Notes under the pieces: model-generated
The model's input: the letters and a program-made list of their open reading frames with translations, nothing else
Told to the model about the DNA's origin: nothing
The model's database searches: none
Shown here: in pieces, positions 1 through 13,012 of the stretch
How positions within the stretch are numbered: position 1 is the first letter of the stretch
Layout of the letters: each line of letters starts with the position of its first letter
Position numbers and translations under genes: made by a program
Assembly (NCBI GenBank): GCA_947652115.1
Contig: OX393564.1
Coordinates: 12,119,102-12,183,101 of the forward strand
Reading direction: 5' to 3'
Origin: Blastomussa wellsi
Lineage: Eukaryota; Cnidaria; Anthozoa; Scleractinia; Plerogyridae
Length of the DNA: 64,000 nt

Positions 1-3000
1 TTTGTATCATTACTCTACTAGATGAGTTATGTAATATGAGATTAACATTTATGTTACCATGGCAACATTCAGGGTCCCAGACCTCCTTAATTTTTAAGGC
101 TATTCTGGCCATATTTGGCAATCCATTTTGATATTTCTCGATGACTTCAGATGGATTTGTTTACATTTCTGTTTTGAATTCGTTGATACGTTACACCTCG
201 GTAACTGCGTACATGAGTCCGCCATATCAGGTCATTTTGTTTGGGAGTTCGCAATGAGCTGAAACGTCGGTTGGGAATATTGTCAAGGTTCGTCTACTCT
301 TTATTATTGCTTTGCAAGGATATCAGATGTTGATAAGGAAGAAAAAAGTTAAGTTTTCACCCGTAATTTTAATTTTGGTTTGTTTACTTTCCTTCATGTG
401 AGACTCAATAAACATTACAGGCGGAGATTGCGCAGTACAGACTGGAAATGGCCTTTAAAGCTAAAAGGAAGGGTGTTTTAGCAGGTCATACTGTTGCTTT
501 TGTAACCTGTTATATAAAAAGGATGATCGTAACTTGTTTCCCAATAATTGGACATTTGTATGAAACCATTATTGTATGATCACTTGTTAAACAGTGGTAG
601 TATTCATCCTTCAAAGTGTAGCTGTTAGAAAAGTGCTGGATACTGTTACCAGCCTCCTTAAATTCTTTGGAAAATAGAAAAATGAGGAACTGGTTAACCT
701 GCTGTTTTTTCTGCAGACGAAGTCTTATTGGGAAATTAACAGTCTGGCTGCCTCTCAAGTAGTTCACCTTTTGTCACCCCTAAAAACCAACTCTCAAATT
801 ATAAAACAAATAAATTATCTTTTCTTTGAATTCCACTGGAACAGTAAAGATGGTAAAATCAAGACACGTTTTTACCCAGAACTATGTGAACAGTGCTCTT
901 AGAATGATTGACATTATGTCCTTTAATACTGCTTAACCCATTGGCACCCAGGCCTTATTTTGGGTGACCCACCCCCAAATTCCTGGAGATTTTAGAGGCA
1001 GTAGCAACAGACACATGATCAGGTTCCAAAAATATGTTTATTGAAAAGCCAAATTATTGAAAAATATCAGCAAAAAGGAATTCAAACTGTTAACCGCAAG
1101 TGAGCAAACTGAAATATGTAAATGACTTATAAAAGTAAACAAATAATGCCAAATAAATACAAATAAAAGTGGTAAATTGGCAGCCAAAATATTAAAACAA
1201 TGCCCAAAAACAAAATGAACAAGGCAAGGTAGTTGTTTTCGATACACAACAAAATGCGAAATTGATTTACGAACTGACAAAAAGCGAATTTCGAAAATTA
1301 ATATTGGGATAATTAAAAGCCAAAAATCAATGGTATTTTCCTGTTGTAAATATTGGCTAAAATGACGGCAAATAGAAGCCAAACAATCCTCAGAAAACAA
1401 ACCTAAAGTTGAGAATAAAAATGTAATTTCTTTGCTGCGCGACAAAATGTTAATTAACAAATGCATGAAGCAACAAACCAAATCATTCCCGACTGCACAA
1501 AGACCGCTTATATTTAGATCAGTAATATTTACATTATATGATTTAAGTAATCATTATTATTTGAGTGCTGGTCTTTCAGGGAATCGCCTCTTGGCGGGAG
1601 AGGACTCAGTAGATGAAAGAAAAGCTGCAAACAAACTAAAGCAATCAACTTTACAAAGAGTTACACCGCACTGCATTCATTCAAAACGAGTTTCATTGGG
1701 ACGACCGTGTACCAACCCTTTTACACTGAATACATTCCGTTTTCCTCCCCTGTCAATAAAGTGTTTACCCGCATTTCTCTCTTCAATCTTATTGCACTTT
1801 GATGAATGTGCCACAGACACGCTTGATGAAAATCCCCCTATCAATTGTTTGGCGAGAATTGGCCTAAAATTGAATTGCCCCATTTTACCCATACCTTGAT
1901 GTAATGGTGATTACAAAAAAGGAAGTATTACATATTGAAGCATCAACAAAATACCAGAAAATATATCTAATAATAATATTCACACAATAATTGATCTTCA
2001 TGGTCAGCACCCCCCAATGGCCTTATTGTGCAAAACTATCAGTTACACCAGGTTTTGTGATTTAGTGATCATGCCTATCAACTACAACATTTGCTAAATG
2101 TCCCGTTTCTCATGCCAGTTAGTGAAAACTATGTGGCCTTTCTGATGAACAACCTTCTTCCCAACTTGCAATTTGTTCTTCATGCACGGTAGCAAGTCTC
2201 TATAATTACATCTTACAGTTTCGCATTGATAAGTGTCATTATAGTTTCAAAATGCTCCAAGAGCATAGATGTAGTAAAAATACATTATCGAAAAATACAT
2301 GATGATTCCTATTCATAAAAGGCCTAATCAACGTTTGTACAACATCATAACCTAATCCATAAACACGCAGATGGCAGTAAAGTTCTTTACCTACATAAAC
2401 ATCAAAATTCGAAAACATGCCTGTTACTATTATTGGCCATGCATCATCCAAACTTAGTATGAACTTTCCGCAATATAGAATTATAAACTGACCTAATCTT
2501 GTAAAGATGATCAAAACCTGGAGTTCCCCAAGTGGGTTCCCTGCTATAATTAAAGTGCAAATAACAGCTAATTTCCGGAAATCTATTCCTAGACATAACA
2601 TTTTTAATCGCGAGTCAACCAATTAACACCCTGATTAGCCAAAAAAAAATCATCTGAATACCAATGTAAAGCTAAACTAGGAAGAACCACAAGGCATGTA
2701 CCTTTTGTACCTTTTGGTTTTGCAGAAGCAAAGAGAACATTCATACAATTGAAAAGTTTAAGTTTTTTTAAAAAACATAATATAAGAAAGTAATCGAGAC
2801 TTTCTGTTGTACATGTGTAAAGTCTTGTTTGCTTTTTCCTTTTTAACATACATTCCTGCCCCTATATCCTCACTCCAGTTCTCACTGTATACAAATTAAT
2901 ATTTCTCAGTGGAAATATTAATGTCTCATTATTTTTTCCCCTCGAGCTGGAAGCTTAACCTCTATATTATACATCTCTGTTTACTTCCTTTTCCCGAAAA

Positions 3001-3840
3001 ATCTCTTTATTCGATTAGTTTTAAAATAGGCTCTGCATCTTCTTTCTTCATGGTTTTTTTGAGTACCTGGCAACATAGCATAAACAACTCTGTGTTGGGG
3101 TACAATCCAGAAAACCTTCTATAAATTGCTCAATATAAAGACCAGCATTTTCCAGCATTTGAGTTCAGGAACCTTATTGGTTCTGAGCACTGTTTCCTCT
3201 CAGTACAATTAACTCCACAAGTTTCATCTGTAGGACATAGTACCAAAGTATTTTTTTATTACCAGTACCTTTGTGTTCAAGGAATGTGACATACATTTAG
3301 CTCCATAATTACACATTATTAATTTTCATCTTCCTGCAACGTAGTTTGTCATAATTTCTTGTGCCAAAGACAAGTTTAAAGGAGATTGTTTTGGTCTTCT
3401 TTCCTTGCTAGCTTCTCTTTTAGCTTATGCAGTGAACAGCAGACCCTCAATTTATTGCTTTCTTTTGTGTCAAACTGTCATAATTATACGAAAAAATAAG
3501 TGGACTAAATTTAGTGTAGTATCATTTTACAGAAGCAATCATTGAATATGAGGTGACTATAGTCATTGGTAGTGTTATACAACCTGTAGACCCATTTCAT
3601 AAATGACAGTCAATTCTAAATTCTTTTGTATTCGTTTAAATTAGCCTGTCTAACCTCATTTTTCAGTTGGGAATCTGAATGAATTTTTTACTTTCTGATG
3701 AGGTTCGAATAAGGCTATTTTAAATGCACACAAACAAATTTAAAATTGGCGGCCGTTTATGAAATGCTGAAGGTCTATGCACTGAGCACTTACATATCAA
3801 TAATATTATAAGTTGTGAATTGGTTTGTTTTATCTTTCAG
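1..3840. other. No gene recognised; probably XRN1 intron
   Basis: Short, low-complexity or accidental open frames occur on both strands, but none shows a recognisable domain or a convincing splice-bounded exon. The stretch ends at a good 3' splice site (pyrimidine-rich, TTTCAG at 3835-3840) leading into an XRN1 exon, so it is most simply part of an upstream XRN1 intron. The preceding XRN1 exon should end in phase 2; I did not find it here. Confidence 0.5.
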
Positions 3841-3915
3841 TCAGTTAGAGAGAAGGGGAATAGAACTTGGAGAAACACATGTTTTGATTGAAGCGTGCCC
3901 CATAAGAGGAAAGAG
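3841..3915 (+). CDS. XRN1: XRN1 exon: 5'-3' exoribonuclease 1, D1-domain segment
   Basis: This exon encodes QLERRGIELGETHVLIEA and then CPIRGKR. It matches the segment of animal XRN1 just before the EKxWS block in the domains behind the catalytic core. XRN1 degrades decapped mRNA 5'-3' in the cytoplasm. The acceptor is TTTCAG; the donor is GTTTGG at 3916. The exon begins with the last base of a split codon and ends with two bases of another, which the next exon completes in frame to give GKR-YVCG. That continuity, with the order of the later exons, is the main support. The following intron is 4.3 kb. Confidence 0.85.
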
Positions 3916-5099
3916 GTTTGGGATTTCTTCTTGTAATTTTATCTTTGAAGGAGAAGGTCACTCCAGAGAGTTTTTTTTGTCCTTACCAATAAAAAGTTTA
4001 CACGAATGTAGTTACTCAGATATCAAAGTTTCAACCTCTGAAGTCCAAGCTAACACAAAGAAACTCTTTCCCAAAAAAGCTCCAAATTCGAATGGCAGCT
4101 TCCATTTTGAAACAATACAATTAGTGTTCCTTTAAAAGAAAAGTAGATTTCATTTGAAGCTCTCAACCAAACGTTTAAAGGACAAGAATCATAGCATATT
4201 AGGCACTAATATGCTACGCGGCAACCTGAGAGTTTTGACAGTTTTATTTCTGAGGTTTGTTTCCCGCAAAGGCAGTAATGTGAGTTAAACAAAGACAACA
4301 CAATTGAGCAATATTTACGTGAAACTAGCAGGGAAGACTTAATTAATGTTCAGAAAAATAAGGACAATTTCGAAATAAAACCTCCATCGTCAGTGGAACC
4401 ATGCCTTGTTCGTAAAGGGCAAACAAAAAGTATAATTTATAATAATGGGTTGATGTTTCGCTGGGATTCACTATAGGAGACATTTCAGGAGGAGTCAGGG
4501 TCTTATTGAGATGATGTTTGAGAACATTATTTTATGGTCAGTTGAGAGCTAGATCATGTGCTACTCAAAGCTTGCTTTGTAACATAAAAGCATGCCTGTG
4601 TTTTCATGAGCGTCATGTTTTACGATGTTTTTGCTTGGGCATGCGCAAAATGCAAAATTTGGTTTAAAAAGTGACCTTCGTGTTTAGGATTTTGTTTTCA
4701 TTTTTTCGCTTTTCCTTATTCTCTTTTTCATACCGTTTTGCTGCATTTTTGGCCTTCTACTTGGCTTCCCTTCACTCCAAAAATTCCAGAGAAAGCATCA
4801 TCCAAACAGAAAATTTGTGCCATGGAGTAACCAAGGGGAGTTGAGGCAACATTTCCTTCCAGTTTTTCACTGAAATTTCTAAGCGGTTCCATGTGTTTTT
4901 CATCGCTCAATTACCTCTGTCACTCTAGATCTGATCTGGGTATCATTGGAAGGATCTTTTCCTCCTGCAGAGATTGAGTATATAACTGTTGCCTCTTTTG
5001 GAGAAACATGATGGTGTTAGAAGCAGAACAAAGGGCAATGTTTGTCATGGCTGGTTTTGGCTGGCATGGGCGTCAGTGGCTTTGTGTTATTCTTGGGCT

Positions 5100-5240
5100 G
5101 CAACCACGTGACAGTGTGGCCATGTTGGGGGTCAAAACAATAGAATTTTTTTGAAAGATTGACATTAAAATATAATTTTGTTCCCAATGGAGAGAAAAGC
5201 TATTGTTCTTGACCACCAACATGGCTGCCGTGACATCGCT
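5100..5240. repeat. Palindromic MITE
   Basis: The left arm has CACGTGACAGTGTGGCCATG, a GTTGG-GGTCAAAACAATAG block and a GAGAGAAAAG centre. The right arm carries the imperfect reverse complement (CTATTGTTCTTGACCACC, then CAACATGGCTGCCGTGAC). A similar left-arm sequence (CACGTGACGACAGCCATG) recurs at 16900-16920. It is a non-autonomous foldback element in an XRN1 intron; superfamily not determined. Confidence 0.6.
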
Positions 5241-6126
5241 TGCAAACCAGCAATTATGAAAACCAACCCAAGTGTTGTACAAAGCTGTAAAAATTAGTGT
5301 GGTGCACAGTATAGTTACATTTTCAAAAAACCGATGTGACAAGAAAATTAAGATTAATTGTGATTTGCCTTTCTATCCATGGTGAATCCGATATTGGGGT
5401 GTCGACTGTTGAGATATTTAAAAAATGCGATGGCATAGTCATTATCAAATAAACAAAAAGTATCATAAACATATGTGCAGTACAAGTGAATACCCTGATA
5501 CTACTTTAGCCAAATCCTTTCAAGGTGCCCCATGAACAGATTAGCAAGCATCGACGCAAGTGAAGATCCCATGGGTTTGGGCCATGGTAAAGAGAATCAA
5601 TTGTCTGAGGCTATGCCAATATCAGATTCACCATGGAGAGGGAGGTTTATCTCAAACTACCCTTCTTAGTTGTACCTACTGACAATAGTAATCCGAATTT
5701 CCTTGTGAGGAGCCCAAACAACTGATGTTATCTCAAAAAGTCCCTGGCTCCTGCCAGCATATCCCATATGGTGAGTCCCAGCGAAACAACCCATTACAAT
5801 TACAAATCACCCTTCGTTGGCCCTTTTTCGAACACGGTTCAGCGTAAAAGTAACAGTCTTGCTCAGTGGTTTTGTAGGAACTTGGAAATCAAGTTGGTTT
5901 TTCCCTTTACAAATTGAGGAATTTGTTCAGTGTGAATGGTAATTATTGTACCCATGTTATTGCAATCTTGTTTAGTTTATAAGTTCCACAGGCTGTTTTA
6001 CCTTTTATTTCAGTGAGACTAACTGGTAATTGCCAACTTTATGTTGCAACAATTGTTTTTCAATCTTGGACAGCGCCCTCACCCCTTTCAAGCTTAAGAT
6101 CAAGGAGGTGTTGCGTATTAATTATT

Positions 6127-6302
6127 TTCAACAATAGAGTGTTTCTGTCAAGGAACTATCGGCTGATAGTTGCCCCACGGAAATTTGATGTTCTTGTTTG
6201 CCTGAGAAGCTTCAAGGGCAAATGTGCCAGTTTTAAGAACATCAAATTTCCAAGGGGCAACTATCAGACCGATAGTTCCCTGACAGAAACACTCTATTGT
6301 CT
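6127..6302. repeat. Palindromic MITE, arms about 75 bp
   Basis: The left arm (from CAATAGAGTGTTTCTGTCA through AGGAACTATCGG and GGAAATTTGATGTTCTTG) is repeated in reverse complement on the right (AAGAACATCAAATTTCC ... CCGATAGTTCC ... TGACAGAAACACTCTATTG). The loop is about 35 bp. The transcript would form a near-perfect hairpin. No coding content. Confidence 0.8.
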
Positions 6303-7933
6303 TTATTGTTCACCACTAAATTTTCCTCAAACTAGCATCTTGAGTTTTTTGCTACAATTCTAAATGTAAGAATAAATGAAAATCTGGCAAGAGACCCTCT
6401 AAATGCAGATCAATCAAATAGTGTTTGAATGTTTTTTTAACGACCAAAAGCCCACTTGTTAACAAAAAATATGGATGGACACTATACATCTGGGTATTTC
6501 CTCGGACGGGCACCATGTGCTGATAACAAATTTTCCATGTTAAGGTTACTTACTGTATACCTTCAAGGGTCGATTTTGTGGGAAAAATTTTTTTTGACGC
6601 CAAATAAACATTTCTAGTGTACCTTCATTTTCCCAAAAACAATATTTCCAAATCCTGAAATGCGCGTGAGTTATCAGCAAAGACGTTTTTTCAAATTAAA
6701 CTCTATTATCCGCCTGAGTGTTATAAGCCAATTAAAATGTGTCAGCGACATGGCTTTCCGAGAGAACAAAAAAAAAACTGTGTGAGGGATTTCTATTTTT
6801 TATAATTGATCTCTGGCAATGGCCTTCGTTGTAAAATGCATCGGTAAGTTTTCGATCATCAAAATTGACAGAAAAAGTGAAAAGCAACCAATAGGAATAT
6901 TGACAAAGCCTCACACGGCTTTGAAGATTAATGCCTTGTGATTGATATAATGCAGTAGTTTTGATTCTCTGGTTGAATTCCATACCCGATAAATTTGTTC
7001 AAATAGACGTCAGTCATTTTGGGCTTTTGGGATGCACTCTCCTCACGGTTGAAAAAATGAAAGCGAAATGAGTTTTACTGAATAGTGCATTTCGTTAGCT
7101 TTGTACTGATATATAGTTTGTGGTGGTTGCGTTTAAGACATAATATGTGTCAAGTCAATCGTATTTTCTTCCTTTGCTGTTACTCGACAAAATTGACTGC
7201 GTTCGTCTCCAAATAGTGCTGTATGTGAATCGAGTCATTTTTCGACGCTCTGGTCGTAGATCAGATCAGAAGGCCCAATGAAGTAAATTGTAGCTCGGCT
7301 ATATTTATAAACGTGGAGAAAAAAGACAATTTGAAGGATTTGAAACTGATCAATTTCCAGCAGCAAATATTTGAACCCCTCGCAGTAAGGCATGTGAAAT
7401 AGAAAATATGAATGTCATCTTCAATGGCCGTTCGCCAACGAGTGTCATGAGTTGTTTTGCCAACAGCTGATTCACTAATGTAGGAAACAAGGAGCAGAGT
7501 TTTTCCAAACAGTATACTGTGCATGTAAACGGAATGTTTACACAGATGAGGTGTCACAATTTTGTAAACCATGAATACCGTGGCAATATAAACATATTTC
7601 TTTCCCAACCGTCATTTTCTGTCGAAGATTGGATGCCAAACTTTTGTTCATCAGCAGCAGAGTCAAAGTTCAGACAGCCAAGACTCGTTCTATTTCTGTC
7701 ATCGTTCGCTGCGCTCATCTGAGACGACAGTGAGATGTAAATTATAACAAGCTTGCACTCCAGCATGGCAGATTTTGTATCATGTGGCCACTTGTTGCAA
7801 AGTACCTATTGTCTTTTTTGATGCTCAATATATGTTATAAAATTTTTATTCTAACAAACTTAATGAAACTTGTATTTTATTCTTATGTTTCAAAGGTACA
7901 AATGATGTACCTAGTGGGTGAAAAAGAGAATGA

Positions 7934-8122
7934 ATGATTGACCATTTTCGCATTGCCCATAATACACCTTGTTTATCCCCCAAAATTTTGCATAACCTTT
8001 GTTTCCCAATTCTCCTGGGCATTACAGTCGTCCCTAGAGAATCTGAAGACAATGCTTATGCAAAATTGTGGGGGGTAAAACAAGGTGTATTATGGGCATG
8101 CAATGCGAAAATGGTCAATTAA
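7934..8122. repeat. Palindromic MITE, arms about 55 bp
   Basis: ATTGACCATTTTCGCATTGC and CATAATACACCTTGTTT on the left face AACAAGGTGTATTATGGGCA and GCAATGCGAAAATGGTCAAT on the right. It ends about 70 bp before an XRN1 exon. The open frames on both strands here are by-products of the palindrome. Confidence 0.8.
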
Positions 8123-8190
8123 GATAATTTTTCAACTCTTTCATTAATGTCTTGATTTGATTTTATACTTGGCATTCTGTATTCTTCTAG

Positions 8191-8278
8191 ATATGTATGT
8201 GGATCTAAAGGTCTGGTTACTATGGAAAAGGAATGGTCACCCATGCCAATCTGTTATCCTTACCAGCTGACTGTGAAG
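8191..8278 (+). CDS. XRN1: XRN1 exon: EKEWS segment
   Basis: It encodes YVCGSKGLVTMEKEW and SPMPICYPYQLTVK, matching the EKxWS ... YxxxVK block of animal XRN1. The first base completes the split codon of the preceding exon. The exon ends in phase 0 at a GTAATG donor (8279). The acceptor is TTCTAG. The next exon lies about 27 kb downstream and begins with the expected Asp-Ile. Confidence 0.87.
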
Positions 8279-8404
8279 GTAATGATTCAAATTTAGGTTT
8301 CACTTAATAAATCAGGTTCCATTTTACCGTAAACATAATAATATTATTATTTAGGCAACTTGTTGGTTACTCTTCGTGGATAGAGCTCTATTTATAATCT
8401 ACAG

Positions 8405-9186
8405 TACCATATTTACCCGTGTATAAGTCGACCTTGTGCGACCTAAAAATCAGTCCAAAAAATTGCCCTTGACTTATACATGGTCATAAACTAAGACCCA
8501 AGCACCGGTAAAATAAATTCGGCACAATTAGCATAACAATTGTCTTATAATAATCTTATGTAAAACATCTTATAAACAATGACACAAAACACGAAGTTCT
8601 TCGCTTAGCAGTCTTCGTCTAAATTAGTAGTTCAAGTTGAAATGCTTTAAAATTGGTCTGCTTTATGTAGACCTGAGTGTTGAAGATACTCCATGGCACA
8701 AATTTGGAATAAAGAACTGACATTTCCTGCAAAATAAGGCCGTAAATCTGCTGAGCTGAGGAGAAACATCTTTCTCACTTCAAACTCCCTGCTTAGTAAC
8801 CTGGCATGATGTAAGCACGTGCAGTCATCAGTTACCATGTTTTGTAAACACGCTGTTTATGGAGCGTTCCCAGGCATTCTCAAAGATTATTGACCTTCTT
8901 TGGTATTTTGCCTGCCTGCTAAAGCTGCTTTTCATTTTCCACAGTTAGAAAGGTTTGTCTGGAATTAGTATTTTGTAAGCCTGCTTCGTGCGAGAATATT
9001 AAAACTTCACATTAAAACTTGTTGTCATTGTTTCAGATATCCATAGTACTTACCTGAACAATAATTCTAAGAAATACAATGTATTTAGGTTTTCCAATAA
9101 AATGACGAAAACTTAGTTTTTGGCCCCAAACTTTAGGGGGTCTACTTATACACGAGGTCGACTAATACACTGGTAAATACGGCATT
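8405..9186. repeat. MITE with about 30-bp TIRs (GTATAAGTCGACC type)
   Basis: The left end reads ACCATATTTACCCGTGTATA then AGTCGACCTTGTG. The right end is the imperfect reverse complement (CACGAGGTCGACTAATACAC then TGGTAAATACGGC). The 780-bp interior is AT-rich without a credible gene. Superfamily unassigned. Confidence 0.7.
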
Positions 9187-9284
9187 TTATTTGAAATAAT
9201 ACTGCACATTTCATTAAAGTAAAATGCATCAAGGGATTTCTTAGACATTTTGAGAGTCACTAGTAAGCTGCAGCGCTTTAGCCC

Positions 9285-12200
9285 GTACGTACTTGGCGAG
9301 ACGCAAACCAGACTCTGGCCATAAAAATAGCCAGAATCAAGCGTGACTAGTCATAGCGATAATTCGGCTGACGCGAGTGAGACAAACAAATGATAACTGA
9401 GCGAGACATCAGTACCGCTGTAACATTTGGATGGCTTGATAGAGCAAGACTACGGCTGTATTCAGGCCATAAAAAAATCATGCCAACTAGCAATATTGAA
9501 CGTGATCAGTCGACATGACATTTGGATGGCCTGATTCTCGGCAAAATTTAATATGGCTAGCTATAATTAGAATATCGCGATAAAATGATTGTTTTCTCAA
9601 CAACACGACAAACATGCCACATTCCACATGCGAAAATGCTTCATACTTTACTCTCCAATAAGATTACATCGTAGAGCAAATGATACAGCTATTATTTAAA
9701 ACTGCAGTTATAGATATTTTTACATAGATTTGAGAATTTTCATATGATAAATTGGAACTAAACAAGTGTTTGTGAAATACTCATAACAAATAACACAACA
9801 ATTACAATTTCATTTGCATACGGTTTCCATTGCTCTCCTTTGCTTTTGGTCTCAATCTCTTCAGCATTATTATCCGCGTCGTCGTCGATGTACAATTCTT
9901 CAGATTGACTGCCTAGTTGCTTTCTCTTACGTTAATATTTAGAAATGAGCTCAGAATAATTCGTGGGCAGGCACGGCAAAAGTAAGTTGTGCATGAACGA
10001 TAATTTTGACACTTGAAGTCCTGCATGATACATATAAAAACTAACCACCAAGGATAACTTTGAACTTTAAAATGATCAACAAAAACGATTGCTTTTAATA
10101 TGTCACGACTTTAAAGCCAAAGCATACGTAAAACTCTTCGTACAAAGAACATACTGAAGAGACTATCGGGCTTCAAAGATGCGAAAGTTGTCAACACGAA
10201 ACTTGGAGCGAACAATCTTCCAAAACAAGCCAGTCAGATTGGCAAGAAAATCTTACAGTGTGTAAATCACCACTTTCTCGATTAGCACTCCTCCAATACC
10301 CAATGCAGGACTGCCACTGCTATAAAATATAACAGTTCTTAATAAAGCCGCTTGCTTGATCACAAAAGTTACACGGCAAACGAACGCCGCTACAAACACG
10401 CTACGTAACTGGGCCTTTTTTGTCTATGAAATGAAAAATCGAAGAATCATTGAAAAACTTATACCTTCAAGGACGGTCCTGTATTGTGTTTTAGAGTCTC
10501 CCCCTTTCCCTCTTTAGCTTCTTTTGACATACGGCAGCTAATTTGCTGGGTGAAAGGTTCGTTACTTTTCTGAGGACTTTGAATTGCTCGATGTGCACCA
10601 GAAACCGAAAGTTTGATTCGTTAGCCCATCACATCGCTTGAATCATTCTATCAAGCGTTGTGATTGGCTGAAATTAGTGCGCTTTATGAGAGTATAACTG
10701 AAACAGCATTTTGACTTGTTTCGAAAACAAAACAAAACTGAAAACAAATGCGAATGAATTGGGAAGTTAATGGAACTTGGAAGCGGCCCCAGAGCACTCG
10801 TTGCTCAGTCTGCTTACTGCGTACTTTCCAACAGGACAGAGCAAAGTCGACACTTCTTTATTTGTTATTACAAATATGTGAATCGCTGATTAGCGCTCTA
10901 TCACTACGAACAGCAGCTCAACAAACATGTGATTTTCTGTTCTCACTTGAAACGCGTTCAAAGCCAGCTGTACGACTTATCGGTTATTGTCAAAACCCAT
11001 ACACAGTATTAAGGTGGCTCGATAGTCAAAAAGACCTTTGACTTGAAAATGCAACTTAATTAGACAGAATCAACATCATGACACTAGTTGCCATGAATGA
11101 TGACAAACACAATGATGTTTGGGTGTCTTGTTGCCATGGTAACAGTACAGGCTTTGGTATGGTGTCTCAGAGGGTACTTTTCTTGTGACGATAACTGAGG
11201 AAAAACACTAAGTCACTCAGGCAAGGAATCACTTTTTACAGATTAAGTTTACAGTGGTCTATGCAATGACCTAAAATGGTCGGCTGGCATTGATTATTCG
11301 CAGAGAAAAAAATCTGAAAAGTTGAAATTTACAAAATCAGGCATTTTTGGCCAATAACCAGCATTAGTGTTTTGCCTGCTGTGCAAGAAAAATTCACCAG
11401 ATAGGCAATATTTTAGTTCATTGCATAAAAGGTTTATTGCCCTTCAGCCTGAGCCCAGGGAAAGCTAGAAAAGTTGAAGGCATAGAAAAATAGAAGTGTT
11501 ATCATTTACCTTTTCCATGCAAGTGTGAACATTCAAAACTGCATAGGGTTGAGAAAAAAAATCCTTGAGCTAGGTTTTATTATTTGTGTACGAAATTCTA
11601 GTGCAGAAGCATTTGTTTTGCAGTAAAACAACAGAGGAAAATAGATGGAAGCACTGTACTTTTTCTAAGGAAAGTTAGAGAATGGAGATTGCAGCAAAAC
11701 ACCACATCAGCTCCAAAAGAGTGAAAAAAATTCATGCAAATCTTACCTCACAAGCAAACAGTCTAAACACATCTTTCTTCAACTCAGTCATTTAATCGCA
11801 GGGAAAACATTACAAAGCAACTCTTCTGCTTCTGACTCAAATGAAAGTTTCGGTCAAAAAGGTCAAGCAAGAGCTTAAATAGCTCCTTTTTGTAAGCAAC
11901 GTCGACCAAGAAGCCAACCAGCAGGAATCTGACCGCATTGCATCCTGGGAAATTTGAACGTTCTTTGAGCGGGAAACACCTACCTCCAACCAATTTGATA
12001 TTTTTTTATAAGTCTCTGACCATGCTTCAATAATGCAATAAATCTTTTCCAGTCACTTCCATCGTTGATCGAAACTTCCATATTTGCCACTTGAAGCCTG
12101 GTGAGACAAGGTTCATTTGCTCTGAGGCCCCTTGTCCATGAACAACAAACTGCCAGTAGCTGGAATCGAGCAGCTGGTCGAAGTTTGTCACATTCACAGT

Positions 12201-12805
12201 GCCAATAAACATTTCTTTGGAACTGGCAAGGTTTAAGCCATCTCAGCCCTTGATGATGAGCTCCAGCACCAGCAAATGACCCAAAACAATGAAATTTGGG
12301 GCAATTTTTGCCCCAAATGACATTGATTCTGCCCACGATTCTGCCGAACAGAAGGTGAGCTCAAATGAGCCGAGCAATGTCACGTGACCTGCTGCCATCA
12401 GACATTAAATATGCATGCCAGACCCAGTCCCTCAATCAAAACACTTGCAGAAAACAGAGCTTTTAAAAATACCCCTCACCCCTCAAGTTTTGTGCAAAAT
12501 CTTTGGATTTCTATATATTTACTTGACTATCGAGCCACCTTAAAGTATCTTGTGACTATCACGTTATGTTTCGTTCCATTCTTGGCCATAATACAGCCTG
12601 ACAAATGTCACGTTCATGTGCGGAAACAGATAAAATCACTCTCGCTCGATCACGCTATTATTCCAGCCATATTATCGCTCAGACCATAGCGAGACAAATG
12701 TCTCTGTCGACTGCTGAGGCGAGACAAATTTGATGTCTCGCTTTGTCTCGCTCAAATCACTCCGTAAAAATGATATTGTGGCCAGAATCAGGCCAGAATC
12801 TCGCC
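9285..12805. repeat. Degenerate foldback region rich in GCGAGACA motifs
   Basis: The left part carries GGCCATAAAAATAGCCAGAATC-like and GAGCGAGACATC-like motifs. The right part (about 12620-12800) carries related sequence in inverted orientation (GATGTCTCGCTTTGTCTCGC; GGCCAGAATCAGGCCAGAATC). It looks like an old inverted-repeat element with the 1.5-kb TTAA-flanked element inserted in it. Boundaries are approximate. No gene recognised between 9185 and 13012; the short frames at 10748-11041 and 11784-12336 show no domain. Confidence 0.35.
11013..12539. mobile_element. Non-autonomous DNA transposon with TTAA target sites (Kolobok-like?)
   Basis: Left terminus GGTGGCTCGATAGTCAA follows TTAA at 11009-11012. 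The right terminus, TTGACTATCGAGCCACC, precedes TTAA at 12540-12543. The perfect 17-bp TIRs and TTAA flanks define a 1,527-bp element. TTAA duplications are known for piggyBac and Kolobok; the RG-type terminus, rather than the piggyBac CCY start, makes Kolobok the better guess. No transposase is visible; minus-strand open frames at 11784-12336 are unassigned. Confidence 0.7.
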
Positions 12806-13012
12806 ATGTCAGGCTATAAATTTTCATATGGGAGGCCCTAACCAATCAGGAGCCAGAATTTTTGGAATGGACCAATCAAAAAGCTGGATTTGTGTCACAT
12901 GACCATTTTGTATATATACATGTAGTGTGAAATCAGGTAACCCACCATTAATTTTTGTTTTTGACGTCATTGGTCATGCAAAAAATCATGCCATAACTGG
13001 AAATGTGTTTAA

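Noticed and set aside
421..560. Open stretch after a possible acceptor (reads AEIAQYRLEMAFKAKRKG...) as an upstream XRN1 exon
   Set aside because: It does not match the XRN1 segment expected before the 3841 exon, and no convincing donor in phase 2 follows.
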